Assembly (NCBI RefSeq): GCF_037975245.1
Contig: NC_092562.1
Location: 21,965,054 to 22,029,053 of the forward strand
Reading direction: 5' to 3'
Length of the DNA stretch: 64,000 bases
Origin: Apostichopus japonicus
Taxonomy: Eukaryota; Echinodermata; Holothuroidea; Aspidochirotida; Stichopodidae
The notes under the pieces are model-generated. The model worked only from the letters and a program-made list of their open reading frames with translations, was not told the origin of the DNA and did no database searches. This document shows positions 1 through 27,719 of the stretch, one piece after another (the stretch's first letter is position 1; each line of letters starts with the position of its first letter). Both the position numbers and the translations under genes were made by a program.

Positions 1-1025
1 AAACTTTTCTAAAGCGCCTTTCTTAATTTATTTGCTTTACGATCTTTTACGATTCCGTTCGAAAACTGACAAATTGTTCGTTCAAAAAGGTTGGTTACAT
101 TCAGTATTAATGACATGCATGCAACTATAGAGAGAAGGCAGAAAGCGAACCATCATCATCGTTAGCCTTCATGGTAGAGATATGATAAACAACTTTCCTA
201 AACTGCTACAAAAAGTTGTATTCAATTTGTTTAGTTAGACAGGTTAATCGTCCTGCGTACCGAACACTTGTGTGTTAAATATGACATTGGTCCACATGTG
301 CTTGAAATTTTAATTTTAATTTAATTTTTATTGCTTTCTTAATTTGCAAGGCTCATTGTATGTATTGGAGGTTTTATTGGAGGATTGCTTGTTTTCGAAG
401 TTAGTATACATGGTGTTGGTATTGGACTGAAGCTATAATCAACACTATTTACATTCACATTAAACTAAAATGAAAAGGAAAGCAGAGCGAAATTACATGC
501 TATCATGTCTTTGACAGTGGCGGCCAAGACGATCTGGGGGGGGGGGGGGGTGCAACTAGGGGCAATGCATATCTTTTTTTTGGGGCGGGATATAACACTG
601 ATATAGAGGAGGGGTGTAAGGGGTTTCGTCTCCCCTTTGGGGAGTAAAGTGACTTAGACGCAAACATGGTGCTATCATTTGCTAATTTTTCACATTAATG
701 CATTTGCATAAGCTGAAACGATTAGCCTAATTCTACTTATTTTGGATAAGTAGCATTTCTGATTGGAGCAACTGAGGGGGGGGGCAAGGGGAAAATATGA
801 GGGCAAAATTGCCCCCTCATGCCCCCAGTACTGTGCTTTGGTGGCACTTTACGGCATCATATATTTACAAAATAGCAGCCCCTGACAAGGCATTTAAACC
901 TGTGTATATCTCTTATAAACGCGGAAGATTTACCTTAGATATTGGGGAAATTGTTCGTAACGCAGTGATCTACACTGTAAAAAAAAATCGTAAAGGTTTG
1001 TCTTGATTTGGATTATTGTTTACAG
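1..1025. other. non-coding stretch at left edge
   Basis: I see no supportable gene here. The stretch is AT-rich with poly-G tracts near 538-550 and 775-784. Short open frames are present but lack splice signals, codon bias or recognisable motifs. It may be intergenic, or an intron of the exon-like segments that follow. Confidence 0.4.
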
Positions 1026-1229
1026 AGGGAGAGGATTTTTCTCAGTTAAGATCACAAAACGAGTTTTCTAAAACCAATGTAGAGCGCAAGGTTTCCTCAT
1101 TTTTACGGGTTAGAAAGGAGAACTTTAGCTGGATGAACGAAAATCTATCAGAACGCTTTTCTATTACTGAATATACGGATAAACGTTTTACCAGATTATC
1201 CGGAAAGTTACTGTTACTCTGTCCAACAG
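1026..1229 (+). CDS. possible exon of an unidentified plus-strand gene
   Basis: An open segment of 204 bases sits between a plausible acceptor (tttacag before 1026) and a good donor (CAACAG then gtaatg at 1230). Read in the open frame it starts and ends one base into a codon and encodes a charged peptide containing VRKENFSWMNENLSERF. I do not recognise the product. It overlaps the tail of an open frame on the opposite strand (1218-1591), so the strand is uncertain. Its end phase does not fit directly to the next exon-like segment at 2472, so an intermediate exon would be needed. Low confidence. Confidence 0.2.
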
Positions 1230-1591
1230 GTAATGTTTATCTCTGCAAGCATTTTTGGTTTTGACAAAAGCGCACATACGATTAATGTTAACACATTTGC
1301 TAGAATACGTAAAACCGGTTTTCGTTAACCCATCGATCTCGACATACACGCCAACGGCCACACTCGCACCAAACTTGGTTACCAACGAGGTAAATTTCTC
1401 GAATTTTAAACAGTTTGCACCCATTAAATCAAGTAACTTAGCTCTTTCATGATACAGTAGGATATGCTCAACAAAAGGGAATCGCATTTCTTTCAAAGTA
1501 TTTGATAAATTCTGTATTTTCGTGGTAAAATTCGTCACGTCGGGTTCGTTGATGCGGTGGAGATGGTTAGGCTTGCAGGAGCATACAGCAT
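1218..1591 (-). CDS. open coding-like segment, unidentified
   Basis: On the minus strand a frame opens at a plausible acceptor (ctactatactacag just before 1591) and runs about 124 codons to a possible donor (GACAGA then gtaaca near 1217); without splicing there it would continue to a TAA at 1188. The peptide has a normal amino-acid mix and looks protein-like: a cysteine/histidine-containing start (CSCKPNHLHRINEPDV), an amphipathic helical stretch (FVEHILLYHERAKLLDLMG), then an alternating hydrophobic strand region (SVAVGVYVEIDGLTKTGF). I cannot assign a family. It might be an internal exon of a gene whose other exons lie outside the window, or a relic of one. Confidence 0.35.
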
Positions 1592-1604
1592 CTGTAGTAT
1601 AGTA

Positions 1605-2471
1605 GCTCGTATACTAAGGCCCAATGTTACGTGTTAGGCTATATGCTACACAATGAACGTATACTGTAGCTAGCTTACTACGATGAGTGTACAGTATAAT
1701 ACAATAACAAACGTTAGGCTAATCTATTCCTAAAATAAAGCAGGCCTGAGTCTAGCCTTTATAGTTTAGGCCTAATATCACGTCAGAGTAAACACAGAGT
1801 CCCTCTTAGTTTTGGCGTTATACGTTTAGACGGTGTACAAAAGGTAATTGTGCATATAACTAGGTCAAGGCTAGTGCAATGAAAATGTACAAAGAAAGCA
1901 GGTCCTCCTGTTTTCTAAATTCAGAAAATGTGGATGGAGACTTAAAAGTAAATAAGGCTTAGACTTAGGCTTACAACTTTGGGGTTCCTTGCTGCTGAAA
2001 GCAAAAGGAAACTATGCATTCAGATTTGTGTGTGTTTGGATGCATGTATATGTACCCAAGTGACGCCTAGCTAAGGTTCAGGATTAGGGAATGCCCGATG
2101 TTCATCACATTCACTATGTAGATGCATTATGTATAGTGAGTGCAAGAACAGTATTGTTTTTGGTAGTTATATCATGATAATGAATGAGGTCACTGGGTCA
2201 AACCTGAAATCTACATATGTTGTTAGCATACTCGACAACCGCAGTTCCCATTCTATCGTGTAGTTAAGATAAAACAGTTGTGTGTTGATGTTTATTAAAT
2301 TTGATATATTAGCATATTAATGAGGGGGTGTGGCGTCATATAATTTTGTAACAATAAGCAATAACTTGATAGTTTTTACCCGTCTTAAAATCATGAAGCA
2401 TGCATCAAACGTAAAGCTATACATGATGCAAACTATCACATCGTGTTCTTCACCATTGTTTTCTATTCCAG
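1605..2471. other. non-coding stretch
   Basis: AT-rich sequence with many stop codons in every frame. I see no gene, structured repeat or mobile element here. Confidence 0.4.
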
Positions 2472-2583
2472 GAACATTAGAAGCTCTGAGGTAGACAGAA
2501 CAGAGGAACAGAATAAAGCAGGATTACAGTTGCTACCATTGCTGCTACGGGAAAATGAAGAAGACTTCGTTTCCTACACAAAT
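2472..2583 (+). CDS. possible exon of an unidentified plus-strand gene
   Basis: This 112-base open segment is bounded by an acceptor with a pyrimidine tract (ttttctattccag before 2472) and a strong donor (ACAAAT then gtaaga at 2584). It is open in only one frame, in which the first base completes a codon and the end falls on a codon boundary. The peptide is hydrophilic (EVDRTEEQNKAGLQLLPLLL, then acidic residues). The next open segment, 2676 to about 2890 after an acceptor at atgcag, begins one base into a codon, so the two do not join in phase. The product is unrecognised. Confidence 0.25.
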
Positions 2584-3974
2584 GTAAGATCAAAGTTGAA
2601 AAGAATATTTGTGATCGTGGCATGTTTGGTATCACCTGTTTTCATGTTCTGAGTAAAATAGCATATCTTATGCAGGTGTAGATTCAGGTGGGGTTAACCA
2701 TCCCAAGCCCCTTTCACCTTCACATGCTGATGAAAATGCTTTTCATTATCCTGATAATGATTATGAGTCAGTATCCAGGAAATTGCATGTAAATTGGGCT
2801 TCTTTACTTTCAAAATTCTGGCAGAAGACTCACAGGACACCGACAACAGGCAAGTCTTTGGTGCTCTTGTGGCCACCCACCACTGTCTACAGAACCTGCC
2901 TCTGATGTGTGTCATGCATGTAGTTATAGGGGAAATCAAGTGTGATGCATTTATGGATACAGAATTTAATTTACTGACAGGTTAATTGTAGTGCATGTTT
3001 AGTCTTATTGCATTTAACAGTTTTCAACATGAAATCTTTGAAGTATCTCAAACCTAGCATTTAGGCTTTAACATCAGTGTCAACTTGGTGCATCTAATGA
3101 TATGTATAGGGTAGATGTACAGTGTTCTTTGTCAGCAGGGCTGTAAAAATATACCAGATTATACCAAAGTGTATATAACTTGAACACATCTATTTTGTAG
3201 TAGATGTCATTTGAGGTTACAATCAATCTTGTAGTGATATTACCTCAATATAACTCATTTAGGTGATGATCTTTATTTAATTATCTTATTTAGTTATTTA
3301 ATATCCCAATGTATTGTGATCCTATTGATTGTTGAAGACTTATGCTGATTGGTTGAAAGGAAAGCCAGCTATGTTAATTTTGATGAGGCTGCCACTTGAT
3401 GTGCTGTTCCAGTGGTCTGCAGATGGTCTCTGCCACCTAAGAGCATGTCTACTCAAATTGTCATTAGCAAGTATCAAAGCAAATCAAACTAAATCTTTAC
3501 AGAAGGGATTTTGTCTCTCATCTTATTCCTTACAGTGAGATGAGTTAGCAAGTAATATTTCTGAGATTTATGTTTCGCAACTGTAGCCAATGTGTTGCTC
3601 CTGTTGTTATCAAAGATTACAATTTACTTATTGCATCCATTGTAATCAACTCCTCAATGACTTAAAGCGTTTGTATGTAAATCATAACCTTTCTTGTGTA
3701 TTCTTTATTAATAGTCTTCAAGCATGACAACATGAACTACATCCCATTTTAATATTAAAGTTTAGTAGCTTGTATAGATCCTTACTATGGGTATAAAGTA
3801 CCATAGAAGCACCTATGAGTCATATAGGGATGCGCACATATAGGGTATGGGAAGGACAATTGTCCACGCATGGACCAAGTGTAATGCACTGTAAAGAGAA
3901 AGACATGTCTTATCCTGTCATTCTAAACCCGTTGCATTATGACATTTCGTATGTATTGTTTTTATTCATTTCAG

Positions 3975-4510
3975 ACTTCAAACGAATTTCAAAAGATTGC
4001 AGAGTCAGTGTCAACCCCAAAAATTCTAATCAGTGAAAGTACATGTGCAGTTGCTGCTGAGTCCCAAGTGGTCAAGGAAGGTGATTCTGTGGACAGCCTC
4101 ATTCATCTCATCAGTATGTTTCATGTTGTCAATATCGAATACCAGAGATCATGTAACTGTGAATTTTCATATGTACAAAAGGAGATTTTTGAAATCACTG
4201 ACAATAGGAAGGTACCTGTTAAGTTGGTAACCTTTGTAACAAAAGTCGCTAGCCAATAGATGATTATAACCCCAAGCGGTCAGAACATGCAACAGTAAGC
4301 GAATTCAGCTCCAGCACAGCTACTATACCAGAGCAGGAAAGGGAATTAGAATGTAAAAGCGACATTAGAAAAGCTTGGAAGCACAATCTAACTGCATTTC
4401 TTTCTTCCAAAAAACTTTGTTTTAAAGATTTGGAATTTTCTGTTAGGCCTTGTGTAGATTCAGCATTGTTCATTAGGTTGGGAGTGACTGATGAAAAAGT
4501 AATGCATTGA
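3975..4510 (+). CDS. last two exons of an unidentified gene
   Basis: The exons are 3975-4113 and 4260-4510. The first follows a good acceptor (tttcatttcag), is read from a codon boundary, and ends one base into a codon at a gtatgt donor. The second follows caatag and begins two bases short of a full codon, so splicing joins them in frame. Together they give 129 residues ending at TGA 4508-4510. A canonical AATAAA lies 127 bases downstream at 4637. The protein part is hydrophilic and Ser/Glu-rich, then basic and aromatic near the end (KAWKHNLTAFLSSKKLCF). I do not recognise a family. Earlier exons presumably include some of the open segments between 1 and 3.5 kb. Phase agreement plus the poly(A) signal make a real 3' end more likely than chance, but this is inference. 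Confidence 0.42.
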
Positions 4511-4636
4511 AAAATGAAATTTTAAAACATTTTTTGAGGGGGTAAGAGGGTAGCAAATTTGTATTTTGTTGAAAATCTATTCCTCCAGGGGCAAAGCCCA
4601 TTAATTGCAAAGTTATCATATACTGAACTGTGAGAA

Positions 4637-4642
4637 AATAAA
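4637..4642 (+). terminator. poly(A) signal AATAAA
   Basis: Canonical AATAAA 127 bases after the TGA of the candidate gene ending at 4510. It supports that reading, but the hexamer is common by chance in AT-rich DNA. Confidence 0.35.
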
Positions 4643-7600
4643 AACTGTGGTCAGTCATCAGGTTGCTCTCAGCTTTTTGATAATATTAATATATGATAGA
4701 GATATGTAATACTATGGGCATATTTTAATTTAAAGAGTTGATGAGAAAACAAGAATTTACTGCACTTTGGTTTAATCAACCTTTTAGGAAGGGTGACATG
4801 ATCAACATCTATTCTGTTAAATCTGTCGCATGGGTTACACTCTTGGATCACTAGGTAAATCGTTGCTAGTAGACTGACAGTACACATGGGATACTATGTG
4901 GTGTTGAGATTAATTATTTCAAATAATGGTAACATATAATATTTTTATATTTTTAAATTTTAATTGATTGTTTGTTCTTGCTTCATGTGATACTTTGTTG
5001 TATACACCTATTTTGTCTATGGGGAGAAGGTGTACTCTTGGTTAAACTAGGAAAATTGTTGCGAGTAGACAGGTGGTATTTAAAAGGTGTTCGGTGGTAA
5101 CGTCATTCCCACCCTCCACCCTATATGGAGCTTTTTCATTTTGTTTATTAATTTAAATAATGTTTGACACATAATCTTTCTGAATGATTTAATTGTAATT
5201 GATTGTTTGTTCTTGCTTCAAATGATAGTGTTTGTATACATGTAGTCTTGGGTAAATAACAAAAAAAATGTTGGTTAGGCATGACATGCTTATAGTAGGT
5301 GTTCGGATGTGAGATTTGGTTGTGATAAGGTGAGCTGAGATGAATCAATGTTATATATCGAGAAGCTCTTTTGAATTCTTGATTGTATGGTCACCGCATC
5401 CTACACCGCATCTTAAGGGATTTTTCATGCTGTATTTTTATTTTAAATAATGCTAGACATGAATGTTTGTATATTTTTAAATTGAAGTTGATTTATCTCT
5501 TCTTATCTTTATAATTTGTAGTTGATTATTCTTAACTTGTTTGAATTCGTTTTTTTTTTCTCTTTATGGGTAAGGGGTGTAATGCTAATAGCGGCCTTCA
5601 TTCTGACACTGCCAAGGCATGAAACGATGTCATTGGAACAATTTTACTCAGTCATGTATATAAGATGGGTGTTAGAGCTAAATGTGGTCGGAGTTAAATA
5701 AGGACAAAATTATTGGAGACCAATTTTATCAGTTTTAAACACAGTCTCTAAGTTTCACTTGTAAAAGCAGCCCACCCTTCTCCACATATAGGTGCTTGTT
5801 CCATGTGTTTGTTATCTTTAGTGATACATATAAAATACTTAACTGTTCATTTTTAAATTTTCATTGATTATCATTGCATGGTATTATTTATTGGTTTTTA
5901 ATAAATATTTCTTACTTTAAAATCAAGTTTGTATCATTTTCAGTCTCACAGCTTTTACTATTCGTTGTTATTATTCTGTAAATCAATCTTAAAAGGCAGA
6001 GAATTCCATCATACATAATTTTCCACGCAAATATATGTACTGTTTAAATAGTGATCTGAACAGATAATTGAACGATAATCTCTAATTTCTCAATAAGGAA
6101 GGCTAAAACTGAATCCGTTGAAGGTAACTCTAAAAGTGGTAATATTTCAGGAAACACTTGCGTTTTTAAGGAGAAAACACCGTTTTCGGTTGCAGCAACT
6201 CAATATTGATGAAACACGCAAAACAGGATGAACGTTTAACCAAGATACGGTTAACATCTCATGGATTAATCTGAGGAAACCCGACTTTTGGTTGCAGCAA
6301 CTTTAAACCATTTTCAAGTAAACGTTTACGATTTTTTTTTACAGTGTATTATATAAAGTAAAGACTTACCTCTTGTACCCCTAAAACTAAAATGTTTTTT
6401 ATCATGTGAAATGAACTTGCAACCGATTGAGGTACCAGACCGCCAGAGTATATTTTAGGGATGGGGTGAGATGTAGTGGGGGGGGGGGGGAGCGGTCGCT
6501 GTGTGAAACAAACCAAACCAAACGTTAGCCAAAGTTTAGCGGCAGAGTCATAAATTGTCAACGAAGTTAAATGGTTCGTTCCTTTCTCGACATAAAGAAA
6601 TAAGTCTAATCTACAGTTTTATGCAACCGTTCTGTGCGACGAAGAGCAGTTTGTTGATCTTGGATGGAAAATTCCTCTTTCCATTAAAACAAACATATTG
6701 TCAAACTGGGATACGTTTGATAAATTGCAAAGGGGGGAATAAAGTACAAAACTACCATATTGTAAAGTATTAAACATACAGATGACATCACATTACTCCG
6801 AGTTACTATAAGTGACCTATTTGACTTCATAAATTATAGGCCGGTATATCATGTACTGTATATGAACCAAAGTGACTAAAGATGAAATAAGAAGGTAATA
6901 TACACGGACCATAAATCAAGTTCAGTATTTTACCAAAAATATTTACAATAAAGACCATGACTCATGAGGAATTTGAGAAACATTTGGGTGACGTCGCCGG
7001 GATTTCAGTGGAGAGGCCGGGGGTGTAGTTCTTCTTGTGACAATAATGGATTGGTAAAACAAAGGCTGGAAGTGAACACTGTTCAATCAGAATTGGGATA
7101 GGGGGCAGGTTGGACCCCTAATGTAAGCACCACCACTTCGTTGTTACGATATTACAGATGTCTCAAACGAAACAGACTTGTATACAAACTAAGTTCTAAA
7201 GTCATTAATGAAATCAAATAGACAAAAATCGTTCTATTTATTTATTTTTTAAAACTTGTTTTATATGCGTGCATAATTTCGGACCAGTGAAGGTAATACA
7301 TTACAGAATGTTGTCAGTGCATATTACACTCGAATATGTCTACATATATACGTCATTGGTCCTCATGTGCTTGAACATTGAGAGTTTCTTTCTATATTTA
7401 CAACATATTACATCGTTTCCCTTAGACTTTAAATTTTGAGCATTTGCCCATTATACTTCGGTGGCTCACCTAGCAAAGTGACTGGACAGACGAGTTTAGT
7501 ATATGCAGATAATTAATGCAGTTCCCTCGACAATATAGGAAACATTCCTTCACATCAGTTGGAAATCAAAAGATAATCGCGATCGCAAATAAGGCCAAGT

Positions 7601-8152
7601 AAAACATCATTGAGATCATTTACATAGAACAAAAAAGAGTAAATTGGACTAATAGAAACAGCTATGCCTTCACTGATGGAGAAGCTGACGTCATCGGCAA
7701 AATTTAAACTTTAAGTAGTATTCCAGATAATAAACATATTTAAAGCATAAGTCTTGACACACAAGAGAAAGCATTCTTTGCCGCGTACGTAAATTTTTTT
7801 TGAAGTTTGAGCATGAATGAGTGGGTGACCATTACACTTTCTAGCATATATGGATGAATTATACTTTTGTTAGTTTTAAACCAGACAAACCATTGTCTAT
7901 AGTTTCCGTTGAATGGCAATACATTATATATACCTAAACTTTAATTATTGTAACATGAATACCTGATGCATATTGGACACTTAGCACAAAGCATATACAT
8001 AAGATACAACACAGTTTCTAGTCAGTCTTTGTAATACCGTGTCTAAGGTTACTCTGTCCACGTGATGTCGTTGCCCAGACATGACTGCTGTGAGGCAGGT
8101 AAGGCGATTTATCCGTCTCATCCCCCAACGCCCCCCCGGATACACGCCTGAA

Positions 8153-8288
8153 ACCTGCACATGATTTCAAAGGTAGGCCCATAATGGGCCAAGTTACCCC
8201 GACTGATATAGGAATGTATACCTGCACATGGTTTCAAAGGTAGGCCCAATCATAGGGGGCAAGTTACCCAAACAGATTTAGGAATGTG
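8153..8288. repeat. two-copy tandem duplication of about 70 bp
   Basis: The phrase cctgcacatg.tttcaaagg followed by taggccca, then a conserved aagttaccc and aggaatgt, occurs twice head to tail. The copies differ at a few positions, so the duplication is not very recent. Confidence 0.6.
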
Positions 8289-8959
8289 CTCAAAACCATT
8301 ATGTAAGGGCGTCATAAGCCCGGCGGAATTGTATAATTCTTCCAAGCTGATTGCCCCCACCCCCAAAAACAACAACTGACGATGGAGGTGGTGGTTCTGG
8401 TGGTGGTGGTATGTGGGGGGGGGGGGGGGTCCCGGGCCCATATGAGGACGCAACTGCTATTAAGGGTTCATCGAGTCATTTCTCTTTCGGTTTTGAAAAG
8501 TCCGTTTCGCTTTTATACATGCATAATTGTAGCCTGCAGATTCCCCCCCCCCCCACACTCCTCCACCTGCTTTGAGCCCCTCCCCACCAGTATTCGTCAA
8601 CAACTCAAATAAAGGGGGGAACCGCAGTATATTACAGCATTCGTTTATAATTTCCAATGAACTTAATACCGCAACGTCATGGTCACTCAAAGTGATCTCC
8701 ACCCCAAAAACAAAGATGGTGGACTTGCTTGAAGATCATTCTTTGGAGAATTAATTCCACTGAATACTCCTGCGTAGTGAGCTATCTTGTTTACTTTAGT
8801 ATCATCGAAAATGAGAAATCAGAAAGAACATTACTCTAAAGTTCATTATTCATTACTGCGGAGGCCGTGTAGACTGGTCTACCTTCAAACCAGCACGTGA
8901 CCCGTTGGGCTTGTTGTGTCTGAGGCGCCGTACAAATGTTGGCTGCGCTACTGCATATT

Positions 8960-9040
8960 GCCTCTACTACGCGTAACCGAAGTTCTACTACGCGTAACCG
9001 AAGTTCTACTACGCGTAACCGAAGTTCTACTACGCGTAAG
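8960..9040. repeat. 21-bp minisatellite, about 3.5 copies
   Basis: The unit tactacgcgtaaccgaagttc repeats almost perfectly. Both strands stay open through it because 21 is divisible by three, which creates a spurious repetitive reading frame. Confidence 0.8.
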
Positions 9041-11082
9041 ACCCATACGTTATGACCCCGACGGCTTGCCATAGCCGTCCGGTTGAGGTAACCAATGCAC
9101 CGTTTTCCCTTTGGTCGAGGAAAATGCTAGTTTCGTCCGATGCGCTAAATGCAATGTTTTTGTATCCAGGGCCCCAGCCCCGCCGGTAGAAATTTATACA
9201 TTGCAGGCCGCCCCTGGATTGAGGAAAATACAATTTACAGATATTTACCTGTCTATAAATATCGAGAAAGCCACAAATTCCAATATGTTAAGACATTATT
9301 ATTTTTCATTTTCCAAAAGTCATGTAGAGAATTCCCATGAGTGTTGTATTTGGAGTTGACAATAAAATGTATAACAATAGATTTCATGACCTTTACACTC
9401 AGCACTGGTGGGACTGTCTGTCTTTGATTACACAAGGCCAAGACCTGTCGCCCGTCATAAAAATGAGGGCTATTTTAGCATTTCCAATCATCTTCGGGGT
9501 ACAAAACAACCATGCAATGGATACCGAAAAACAAAACAGTGGAACGAACAGATTAGCCTAACTAGACGAACGAGAAAAGAAAAAAGATAAAGATCAAAGG
9601 CGGATCAATACAGGATTCCATAAAGGAGGGGTTGATCCTGGGATCGTTACAGCTGACGCTAGGGTATAGGGTGGTATTTTGGTCTCCTCCAGGAAAAAAA
9701 GAAATGTAACTCAATTTTTTTGACGTCAAATGGGGTATTCTGTCTCGTATTTAGACTAACTTATGACTATGGTCTATGATTAGTTTTAAATGCAAAGTTG
9801 TGCTAAGGCTATAGGGCTACACCTTTGCGTGAGAGGGGGAGGGAGGCGGGGGGGGGGTGGTGGAGGAGTCTGAATGGACTCACCTGGCTTGTACATATTT
9901 GCCATATGTCATATTGCTACAACATCATATTAATTCCTTTGAGCACTCCCTGGGCAATACGCGTGATGCTTGTCATGTCTTACTGCATGGCTTGTCATGT
10001 CTATATGCATTAACCACAGGGCACATTTATCCACTGCGATAACTAATTGCTATTGCTGGGTTCAAGCGGTAATTAACAGACAGAATTGTTTCCTCTTGAA
10101 TTCTTAAAGTTTCTTTGCAAAACAAATATTATCCCAACCGGACTTGGGTGGGAAGGGGGGGGGGGGTCGAAGATACACAATTCGGAAAGTTCGAGTTCAT
10201 ATAACACATTGAAAGTGCACGGTAAATAGTACAACAAAACACTTCTTGAAAAAGCTCTCCTTTTCATCGTAATAATTTCCATTGAAAGAACATTGATCAC
10301 ATCCTTTCTAGCGGCATTACAAAGGGCATACATTTCTACTTTTCATTGATATAAACCTGATTTGCATTCGTCAATTCTCTCAATCGGATCTGATATCAAT
10401 CAGCCTTGTAAGAAAAATATCGGATTTACCATCTCAAATTGCATGGAAAGAGATTGACGCTGCATTGTGTGTTAATCTCCGTACATGCTGCACACAACAC
10501 TGTGTTCTATACTGGAATACCGTACACAAGAAACATCATGAAATGAGGTCCATTCGAAGCCTATTTCTTTGCATTTTTGCAAAATTATATTGCCAAGGGC
10601 ATCATTAACCAGTTAATTCTAGTAGTAGTTATATTTTGATTCATAAAAAGAAGAAAAGGTATAAGGAAAGTCCATTTTCATTATTAGGGGTGGTGTATGT
10701 AAAATATATATATAACTAAGTAATAATATTGAATTTAACGGTGTTGCAACAAAATAATAATAATAATGCTAATACCAATAGCTATAGATAGTTTTAATCT
10801 TGTTTGCTTCTGTTTTCATTCAGTTTTACTCAAGAAAAAAATATAATTATTCATGCGTTGCGTTTTGGGAGCCCGCTTCAAAATCGAACAGCCATGCGTA
10901 CTGCACATTGGTTGTATTTATTGAGGCATTTTAGTGTACAGTTTAGGGAGAAAGGAATTGATATGGCTGGAGCATTAAAGAAAGATAAGATTCACGATAA
11001 CAACAACTACTTACTTGACCTGAAATCACACCAGTAATAATGAAATGAGGTGTTTTTGGTTAGCGAATGAAATTTGTGGGAT

Positions 11083-11200
11083 GCAAAGAGCTTTTGCTGC
11101 TGCTGCCCCTTCTCTGTGGAACAGCCTTCCAGAACATGTAAAACACAGTCCATCTCTTGCTTCTTTTTAAACGCTCTCTCAAGACTCATCTGATGAAAAC
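11083..11200 (+). mobile_element. 3' end of a non-LTR retrotransposon ORF2 (L2/CR1-like), degraded
   Basis: The translated segment reads RAFAAAAPSLWNSLPEHVK, then SPSLASF, and after a one-base frameshift KRSLKTHL. This is the typical C-terminal tail of L2/CR1-clade reverse-transcriptase proteins (pattern RAFS.AAP.LWNSLP..I....SL..FK..LKTHL), known from that family. The frameshift and the missing upstream reverse transcriptase show a dead, 5'-truncated copy. An (ATT)n microsatellite about 150 bp downstream is compatible with the repetitive tail such elements often end in. Confidence 0.7.
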
Positions 11201-11351
11201 TGTTTCATTAATTGTTGCCCATTTTTGCTTGCATTTTTGTCTTGTACACTTGTGTTCACTGTTCTTTTGTTTTGCTGTCGCACTGTTTGTATCACTGCGC
11301 CATGAGCGTCTTTCTTTTTTTTTTGACGGATACCGGCGCATTATAATTGTC

Positions 11352-11352
<1 letters not shown>

Positions 11353-11391
<39 letters not shown>

Positions 11392-11395
11392 GTTA

Positions 11396-11427
<32 letters not shown>
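11353..11427. repeat. (ATT)n microsatellite
   Basis: About 25 ATT units with two interruptions. It follows the LINE fragment and may be its expanded 3' tail. Isoleucine- or tyrosine-only open frames across it are artefacts. Confidence 0.9.
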
Positions 11428-11430
11428 TCG

Positions 11431-12033
11431 ATACAGGAGGCAAAATCCTATAGAGGAATGACGACCTTCCTTACTGGTTTCGAACACCGGCCTAGGCATA
11501 CAATCAGTGCTCAGCCTCCCTCAAAAATACGGCAAACTGAAGTAGAGGTCTCTCTTCATCAATTCAATCACAGCTCTCTGGGTGTACAGTGCGCGGTTTA
11601 AAAGTGCAGTGACAGCATCATACTCTATGATATTGCCACTTCCCAAGCGTAGAAACCAAGCAGACCTTTGAAAATGAATGACCATTTGAATGAAAATGAT
11701 CTAAGCCCAAGACTTCGATGCTATCTTTCCATACATGTTAGTGATGATGTGACCTGTCACCACGTCCACTTTTTGTTGCATTTTGTTTTTACCTCCGTGG
11801 TTGAAGTAATTACTTATTCTCTTCGAGAAAATACTTTCCACAAGTAGCATGTTGAACCAGTTGCATTGTTGAAATAAATATACGATATAGAAATTCATAT
11901 GAGCCAGATCATTAAAGAAAAAAAATTGATATTACAACTCAAAATACATCCTATCCTCAAATTCCTCTTGATAAATCTAGCTCGCACACTGTACAAAAGT
12001 GTGTCAGTTTGTCATTCATAACAGTCAAAGTTT
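11431..12033. other. upstream region of the kinesin gene
   Basis: No gene is seen. The last part probably holds the promoter and 5' untranslated region of the kinesin gene that begins at 12150. Confidence 0.4.
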
Positions 12034-12045
12034 TGCGCATGCGCA
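12034..12045 (+). promoter_or_regulatory. palindromic NRF-1/P3A2-type site
   Basis: The 12-bp palindrome TGCGCATGCGCA lies about 105 bases before the kinesin start codon. It matches the consensus bound by NRF-1 and its sea-urchin relative P3A2, factors typical of proximal promoters of widely expressed genes. In AT-rich DNA a perfect CpG-containing 12-mer here is unlikely by chance. Occupancy is inferred. A near match also occurs inside the MITE at about 13319-13331, so the motif alone is not proof of a promoter. Confidence 0.5.
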
Positions 12046-12149
12046 GTATCAGTTAATTTTAAATTCAACAATACTGAGCAGTTCCAAGTCGCAAGAACGA
12101 AATCACAAACATAACGATTTCTCAATTTACGGACCACACCTTCGCCAAA

Positions 12150-27341
<15,192 letters not shown>

Positions 27342-27423
27342 AATTGGTATGACTGGGTTGTTTTGGAGCTAGTACCTGTCAGTATCTGAATGTGTTCTTA
27401 GTTTTTTTTTCTCTTCAGTCGAC

Positions 27424-27473
27424 CTCCGAAGAAGCTCCTGCTAGGATCATAACGTCAGGCCCTGTAACTTTTA
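27424..27473. mobile_element. half copy of the MITE found at 56078-56213
   Basis: The stretch gaagaagctcctgctaggat followed by cataacgtcaggcc and aacttttac matches the right arm of the hairpin element at 56160-56213, with several substitutions. It lies about 80 bases after the kinesin stop codon, so it would be transcribed in the 3' UTR. Confidence 0.65.
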
Positions 27474-27719
27474 CATTTTTACCTACACAGGCTCTCTGCA
27501 GTAAATAATCAGTGTCTACATCTGTTAGGGATCATCTAGATATGATATTGTGACAGAGTAGATGTGCATTAGGTTGTCCAAATATTGACATTGGTTTTAA
27601 GAATTGAGAAACGTTAATGCTAACCATACTTCAGAAGATTTGTGGCTGTTTGTTGTGGCTGGATAGTGGGAGAACATTGTATTAAGAGAAACTGTTTGAA
27701 GGGTAAACTGATCAAGTGA

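Larger units (their letters stand above)
4643..11082. other. long non-coding stretch, repeats and G tracts
   Basis: No gene is supported. The stretch contains AT-rich filler, poly-G or poly-C tracts (about 6480-6490, 8415-8429, 8541-8553, 9848-9857, 10155-10166), a two-copy duplication of roughly 70 bp (8153-8288), a 21-bp minisatellite (8960-9040) and a degraded dispersed repeat near 9102-9158. Glycine-rich open frames around 8351-8612 come from the G/C runs and are not genes. Confidence 0.5.

Noticed and set aside
8351-8612. Glycine- or proline-rich frames
   Set aside because: Produced by G and C homopolymer tracts; no splice or start context.
11157-11601. Open frames of nearly pure tyrosine or isoleucine
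   Set aside because: They run through the (ATT)n microsatellite and have no other coding evidence.
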